From contig JACCTI010000442.1 in the NCBI GenBank assembly GCA_013812515.1, positions 1 through 8,668 on the forward strand: 8,668 bases of DNA, written 5' to 3'. A program made the position numbers and the translations under genes. This DNA is from Chthoniobacterales bacterium (lineage in GTDB: Bacteria; Verrucomicrobiota; Verrucomicrobiia; Chthoniobacterales; UBA10450). Below the pieces are notes generated by a model. That model was not told the origin of the DNA. It worked only from the letters and a program-made list of their open reading frames with translations, and searched no databases. Every line of letters begins with the position of its first letter. Positions within the stretch are counted from its first letter, which is position 1. Positions 5,690 to 8,668 of the stretch are shown here, in pieces.

Positions 5690-6874
5690 CTAATCCAACC
5701 AGCTCAGTGGATATTTCTGGTCATCGAGCGCGACCGCTTGCTCAGTCAGCTCGAGCGTGTGCTCCGTGTCAAACATGACCGCGAGCTCTTCCGTGCGCGT
5801 GGCGTCTTTGCTGGCCATGATTGTGCCGGGATGCGGCCCGTGCGGGATCCCACGCGGATGAAGCGTGATCGAGCCGGCCTCGATGCCTTTGCGCGAACCG
5901 AAGTTGCCGCGGACATAGAAGAGGACTTCATCGGCTTCGACGTTGTCGTGCACCCACGGAATTCGCACCGCTTCGGGGTGGTAGTCGAGCATGCGCGGCG
6001 CGAAGGTGCAGACGACGTAACCACGAATCTCAAACGTCTGATGAATGGGCGGCGGCTGATGGACTGTGCCGGTGATCGGCTCGAAGTCTTGCGCGTTGAA
6101 GGTGAAAGGATAAACGAACCCGTCCCAGCCGAGAACATCGAACGGATGATGCGCGTGCACGACACGCGTCCAGCGGGGCCCGTCTTTCACGAGCACCTCC
6201 ACGTCTTTGTCGCTGTCGATCGTGAGCAGCTCGGTGGGGCCGTGAAAATCTCGCTCCGAATAGGGTGAGCCCATCCGGATTTGACCGTCGTGATTCAAAT
6301 AACGACGCGGGATTCGCACCGGTCCCGATGATTCGAGAATCAGATAATCCTCGTCCTGCACGTTATCGGGGACGAGCCGGTAAGTGATGCCGCGCGGAAT
6401 GACAATGTAATCTTCAGCGCGGTACCGCAGCTTGCCAAACATCGATTCGACGGTGCCAGCGCCTTTGAAGACGAAGATGATCTCATCCGCGCCACCATTG
6501 CGGTAGTACTCGAACTCGCCATAGGTCGTCGCCGGTTTGTGCCGATACGCGATCATGTCCTGGTTGAACAGCATCGGAATGCGACCGGTGTAGAGGTCGC
6601 CCTGACGCGGGACATTCGCGGCCTTCAGATGGTGATGACGCAAGGGCGCGTCCGTCACCTTCTTCAGCTCTTCGGACTTCAGCAGCTTGACGTCGCGCAC
6701 GCGCGTGGGCGGCCGGATGTGATACATGATCGAGTAAGCTTCGTTAAAACCTTCCGTCGTGATGACGTGCTCGTACGCAATGCCTTCGTTCTTGTAGGTC
6801 GGCGTACCGTGATTGCGGTGATACCAGATGTGATGCTTCCGCGGAATTTGCCCGAGTCTTTGATATTGCGGCAT
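5690..6874 (-). CDS. hmgA: Homogentisate 1,2-dioxygenase
   Basis: A cupin-fold Fe(II) enzyme that opens the ring of homogentisate to maleylacetoacetate, the step after HppD in phenylalanine and tyrosine breakdown. The product from the chosen start has 394 residues, shorter than the human enzyme (445). It shows GNFGSRKG, the segment WVHDNVEADEVLFYV with His309 and Glu316 (or Glu313) as likely iron ligands, and LHPRGIPHGPHPGT with His345 matching the conserved PHGP histidine. N-terminal marks are GQIPRKHHIWYHR and LYTGRIPMLFNQD. The frame is open 65 codons further upstream, to 7069, but that stretch overlaps the end of hppD, has a shadow-like Arg/Ser-rich translation, and the ATG at 6874 has a good Shine-Dalgarno. 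It lies 19 bases behind hppD, clearly one operon. Confidence 0.93.
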   Translation of the reverse strand: MPQYQRLGQIPRKHHIWYHRNHGTPTYKNEGIAYEHVITTEGFNEAYSIMYHIRPPTRVRDVKLLKSEELKKVTDAPLRHHHLKAANVPRQGDLYTGRIPMLFNQDMIAYRHKPATTYGEFEYYRNGGADEIIFVFKGAGTVESMFGKLRYRAEDYIVIPRGITYRLVPDNVQDEDYLILESSGPVRIPRRYLNHDGQIRMGSPYSERDFHGPTELLTIDSDKDVEVLVKDGPRWTRVVHAHHPFDVLGWDGFVYPFTFNAQDFEPITGTVHQPPPIHQTFEIRGYVVCTFAPRMLDYHPEAVRIPWVHDNVEADEVLFYVRGNFGSRKGIEAGSITLHPRGIPHGPHPGTIMASKDATRTEELAVMFDTEHTLELTEQAVALDDQKYPLSWLD

Positions 6875-6879
6875 GTTTT

Positions 6880-6890
6880 TCCCTTTCCCT
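6880..6890 (-). promoter_or_regulatory. Ribosome-binding site of hmgA
   Basis: On the minus strand the purine run AGGGAAAGGGA ends 5 bases before the ATG at 6874. This is the clearest Shine-Dalgarno site in the window. It sets the hmgA start at MPQYQRL rather than at the longer open frame, and lies in the 19-base gap after the hppD stop. Confidence 0.7.
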
Positions 6891-6893
6891 CGT

Positions 6894-8027
6894 TTACAAA
6901 TTCCCCCGGGCGTCCTGCTCCTTTTCGAGCGCTTCGAAGAGCGCCTTGAAGTTTCCTTTGCCGAAGCTCTTCGCGCCTTTGCGCTGAATGATCTCGAAGA
7001 ACAGAGTCGGCCGATCTTCCACCGGTTTCGAGAAGATCTGAAGCAGATAGCCCTCCTCGTCGCGGTCAATCAGAATGCCAAGCTGCTGGAGCGGCTCGAG
7101 ATCTTCATCAATGTGTCCGACGCGATCGAGCACGGTCGCGTAGTAGCTCGATGGAATCTTCAGGAACTCGACGCCGCGACTTTGCAGATCGCGGACCGTC
7201 TTCACGATGTCATTCGTGGCGAGGGCGCAATGTTGCACGCCTTCTCCGGCGTAGAAGTCGAGATACTCCTCGACCTGTGATTTCTTCTTCCCTTCGGCCG
7301 GTTCGTTGATCGGGAACTTCACGAAACCGTTTCCGTTGCTCATCACCTTGCTCATAAGCGCGGAGTATTCCGTCGAGATGTCGTTGTCGTCGAAGGTGAG
7401 GATATTGCGGAAGCCCATCACATCCTCGTAAAACTTGACCCGCGGATTCATCTGATTCCAACCGACGTTCCCGACGCAGTGGTCGACGTAGAGCAGCCCG
7501 GTCTCCGGCGGGTTGTAGTTCGACTCCAATTGGTGAAAGCCGGGCATGAAGACGCCGTTGTAATCTCCGCGCTCGACGAAGAGGTGAACCGTGTCTCCGT
7601 AGGTGTGAATGCCGCTCATCACCACCCGGCCGTTCTCGTCCTGCAACGTGGTCGGCTCCAGGTAACTCTGCCCACCGCGCGTCGTCGTCTCGTTCCAGGC
7701 GGAGGTGGCGTCTTCCACCTTCAACGCGAGCACCTTCACGCCATCGCCGTGTTTGTAGATGTGATCCGCGATCGGGTTGTCCGGCCGAAGCGGCGTCGTG
7801 AGCATGAACGTCAATTTGTTCTGCCGGATGACGTAGCTCGCGCGGTCCTTAAGTCCCGTCTCCGGACCCGAATAAGCGAGGCTCTGAAAACCGAAAGCGG
7901 TTTTGTAATAATGGGCGGCCTGCTTCGCGTTCCCGACGTAGAACTCGACGTAGTCGGTTCCTTGCAGCGGGAGAAAATCGGCTTCGTTGTTTACTTCGGT
8001 CTGAGGGCGTTCGGTCGTTGTTTGCAT
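6894..8027 (-). CDS. hppD: 4-hydroxyphenylpyruvate dioxygenase
   Basis: A non-haem Fe(II) dioxygenase that converts 4-hydroxyphenylpyruvate, the transamination product of tyrosine, to homogentisate with loss of CO2. The 377-residue product has two vicinal-oxygen-chelate domains: residues about 20-155 (DYVEFYVGNAKQAAHYY to GDTVHLFVER) and about 176-350. The three iron ligands lie in the second: His183 (YVDHCVGNV), His266 (GVQHCALATNDI) and Glu345 (LFFEIIQR). The C-terminal GKGNFKALFEALE helix that closes the active site is present. Length and motifs are those of an intact class I HPPD. It is the first gene of the hppD-hmgA operon and is preceded by a 333-base non-coding leader with a dyad at 8066-8093. 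No obvious Shine-Dalgarno is seen; the ATG at 8027 is supported by the fit of the N-terminal domain. Confidence 0.96.
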   Translation of the reverse strand: MQTTTERPQTEVNNEADFLPLQGTDYVEFYVGNAKQAAHYYKTAFGFQSLAYSGPETGLKDRASYVIRQNKLTFMLTTPLRPDNPIADHIYKHGDGVKVLALKVEDATSAWNETTTRGGQSYLEPTTLQDENGRVVMSGIHTYGDTVHLFVERGDYNGVFMPGFHQLESNYNPPETGLLYVDHCVGNVGWNQMNPRVKFYEDVMGFRNILTFDDNDISTEYSALMSKVMSNGNGFVKFPINEPAEGKKKSQVEEYLDFYAGEGVQHCALATNDIVKTVRDLQSRGVEFLKIPSSYYATVLDRVGHIDEDLEPLQQLGILIDRDEEGYLLQIFSKPVEDRPTLFFEIIQRKGAKSFGKGNFKALFEALEKEQDARGNL

Positions 8028-8360
8028 GGAGTGTGTGTTTCAGTCGGAGACCCGTCACGTTAACCCACTGCCGTTGGGTTTCAAACGGCACTGAAAACTC
8101 CACGAGCGTGAAGCTCGCCTGACCCGCCGCTGCGCGCGCCGGATTCGCCGCTCCTGAATTCGGCTATGGCGCGACGGCTACTTTACGCATCTTACTCACG
8201 GAATCACAGGTGTTGGAGCGCGAGTTCGGATTGGCTCCGCGGTCAGCAACGTGCCGTTGGTAGTTCTTCCAGCCGAGATTCCACCAGAATCCAGGGCTCT
8301 TGCGAGTTGTCGAGATTCATAAACGCGAGATCCAGTTCCAAGCACCTTGAGCTACGGAGA
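8028..8360. other. Intergenic region upstream of hppD
   Basis: These 333 bases separate the end of the cobalamin-domain gene from hppD and should hold the hppD promoter and any terminator of the upstream gene. I see no intact gene. The minus strand has a short open stretch ending LDNSQEPWILVESRLEELPTARC, which I do not recognise. A small stem CGAGC 8103-8107 with GCTCG 8113-8117 is followed on the minus strand by GTGGAGTTTT, only weakly terminator-like. A stronger dyad lies at 8066-8093 and is listed separately. Confidence 0.55.
8066..8093. promoter_or_regulatory. Inverted repeat in the hppD leader, possible operator
   Basis: Arms 8066-8075 (CACTGCCGTT) and 8084-8093 (AACGGCACTG) are complementary at 9 of 10 positions around an 8-base spacer. 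It lies about 40 bases upstream of the hppD ATG. The core TGCCGTTGG occurs again at about 8251-8259 in the same leader. Symmetry and position suit a dimeric repressor or an mRNA hairpin; the regulator is unknown. Confidence 0.4.
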
Positions 8361-8668
8361 TCATGTGCGGGGCCCGACGACGGCGCGTTCACTCCGCAGT
8401 CGATCGAGCGCCTCGCCGCACTCGCTGAGCGAGCCGACTACCAGTGCCCCGATGCGCACGAGTGTCTCGCGATACGCCGGTGCCGCGCGGCCACCGACGA
8501 TGATGCGCGTGTCAGAGGAAAGATAACGTCGCAAGCTGAGCAACTCTCCCGGTAAATTCGGGTCATCTTCGGGATAGATGATGCTCAAAGCGACCGCGGT
8601 CGCTCGATGCTGGAGCGCCGCGCCCGCGATCTCCGCCGCCGGCAACCCCGGGCCGAGATACGCCACGC
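8361..8668 (-). CDS. Cobalamin-binding-domain protein, C-terminal part (MerR/CarH-like regulator likely)
   Basis: Only the last roughly 101 residues are inside the window; the reading frame is open to the edge, so the GTG near 8666 is an internal codon and not a start. The visible part matches the second half of a B12-binding Rossmann domain: VAYLGPGLPAAEI, then AVALSIIYPEDD, LRRYLSSDTRIIVGGRAAP and a closing helix ECGEALDRLRS. This pattern is typical of MerR-family regulators with a C-terminal cobalamin domain (CarH/LitR type), in which B12 controls DNA binding. The expected cobalamin His and the DNA-binding domain would lie outside the window. A B12-dependent methyltransferase or corrinoid protein is the alternative. 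It reads in the same direction as hppD, 333 bases ahead of it. Confidence 0.7.
   Translation of the reverse strand, partial: VAYLGPGLPAAEIAGAALQHRATAVALSIIYPEDDPNLPGELLSLRRYLSSDTRIIVGGRAAPAYRETLVRIGALVVGSLSECGEALDRLRSERAVVGPRT

Noticed and set aside
6875..7069. Longer N-terminus for hmgA (65 extra codons)
   Set aside because: The extension lies almost wholly within hppD, is rich in Arg and Ser as expected of an out-of-frame reading, and skips the good ribosome-binding site before the ATG at 6874.
8103..8117. Stem CGAGC/GCTCG followed by TTTT on the minus strand as a terminator for the cobalamin-domain gene
   Set aside because: Only five base pairs, the T-run is short and not adjacent to the stem, and it lies about 245 bases past the gene's stop.
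8268..8345. Short minus-strand reading LDNSQEPWILVESRLEELPTARC as a small gene or gene remnant
   Set aside because: It has no ribosome-binding site, matches no family I know, and its length is within chance for this base composition.
1..8668. CRISPR array, transposase, phage or defence genes
   Set aside because: Both strands were read for direct repeats with spacers, transposase motifs and phage proteins; none were found, and the gene content is metabolic.

Overview
The window is a GC-rich (roughly 60 percent by eye) stretch of bacterial chromosome. It carries eight protein-coding loci and one decayed gene. The best guess for the source is a soil-type member of Verrucomicrobiota (Chthoniobacterales/Spartobacteria-like). 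This rests on the C-terminal module of the decayed kelch gene (RGFVQTGDNV, then IGGLILTG and ALGPSLP), which I associate with secreted proteins of that group, and on the usually weak Shine-Dalgarno sites. It is an inference from memory, not a phylogeny.

Layout. 1-432: ribosomal protein L20 gene rplT (+), probably the tail of an infC-rpmI-rplT operon. 433-721: non-coding, with a pyrimidine/purine palindromic repeat at about 620-694. 722-2200: a group II PLP-dependent (aromatic) amino acid decarboxylase (+), convergent with everything that follows. 2197-4869 on the minus strand: a pterin cassette, read in the order folE (GTP cyclohydrolase I), a three-domain 6-pyruvoyl-tetrahydropterin synthase (PTPS) protein, and an SDR reductase. 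4963-5688 (-): a secreted kelch-type gene broken by two compensating frameshifts. 5690-8027 (-): hppD followed by hmgA, the two oxygenase steps of tyrosine breakdown. 8028-8360: a long non-coding leader of hppD with a dyad. 8361-8668 (-): the C-terminal end of a cobalamin-binding-domain protein that runs off the window, probably a MerR/CarH-type regulator.

How it fits together. FolE makes 7,8-dihydroneopterin triphosphate from GTP. A PTPS would convert this to 6-pyruvoyl-tetrahydropterin, and an SDR of the sepiapterin-reductase kind could reduce that to a tetrahydrobiopterin-like cofactor. Such a cofactor serves phenylalanine hydroxylase, which makes tyrosine; the transaminated product of tyrosine is the substrate of HppD, and its product homogentisate is cleaved by HmgA. 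So the minus-strand genes read as 'make the pterin cofactor' next to 'burn the tyrosine it produces'. No phenylalanine hydroxylase is in the window, so the link is inferred from neighbourhood.

The most unusual item is the PTPS protein. It holds three PTPS-like units in one chain, each having lost a different part of the active site. Only the third unit keeps the zinc histidines and the catalytic Cys, and it lacks the Asp-His pair that the first two keep. That looks like a covalent trimer in which one chain assembles one composite active site.
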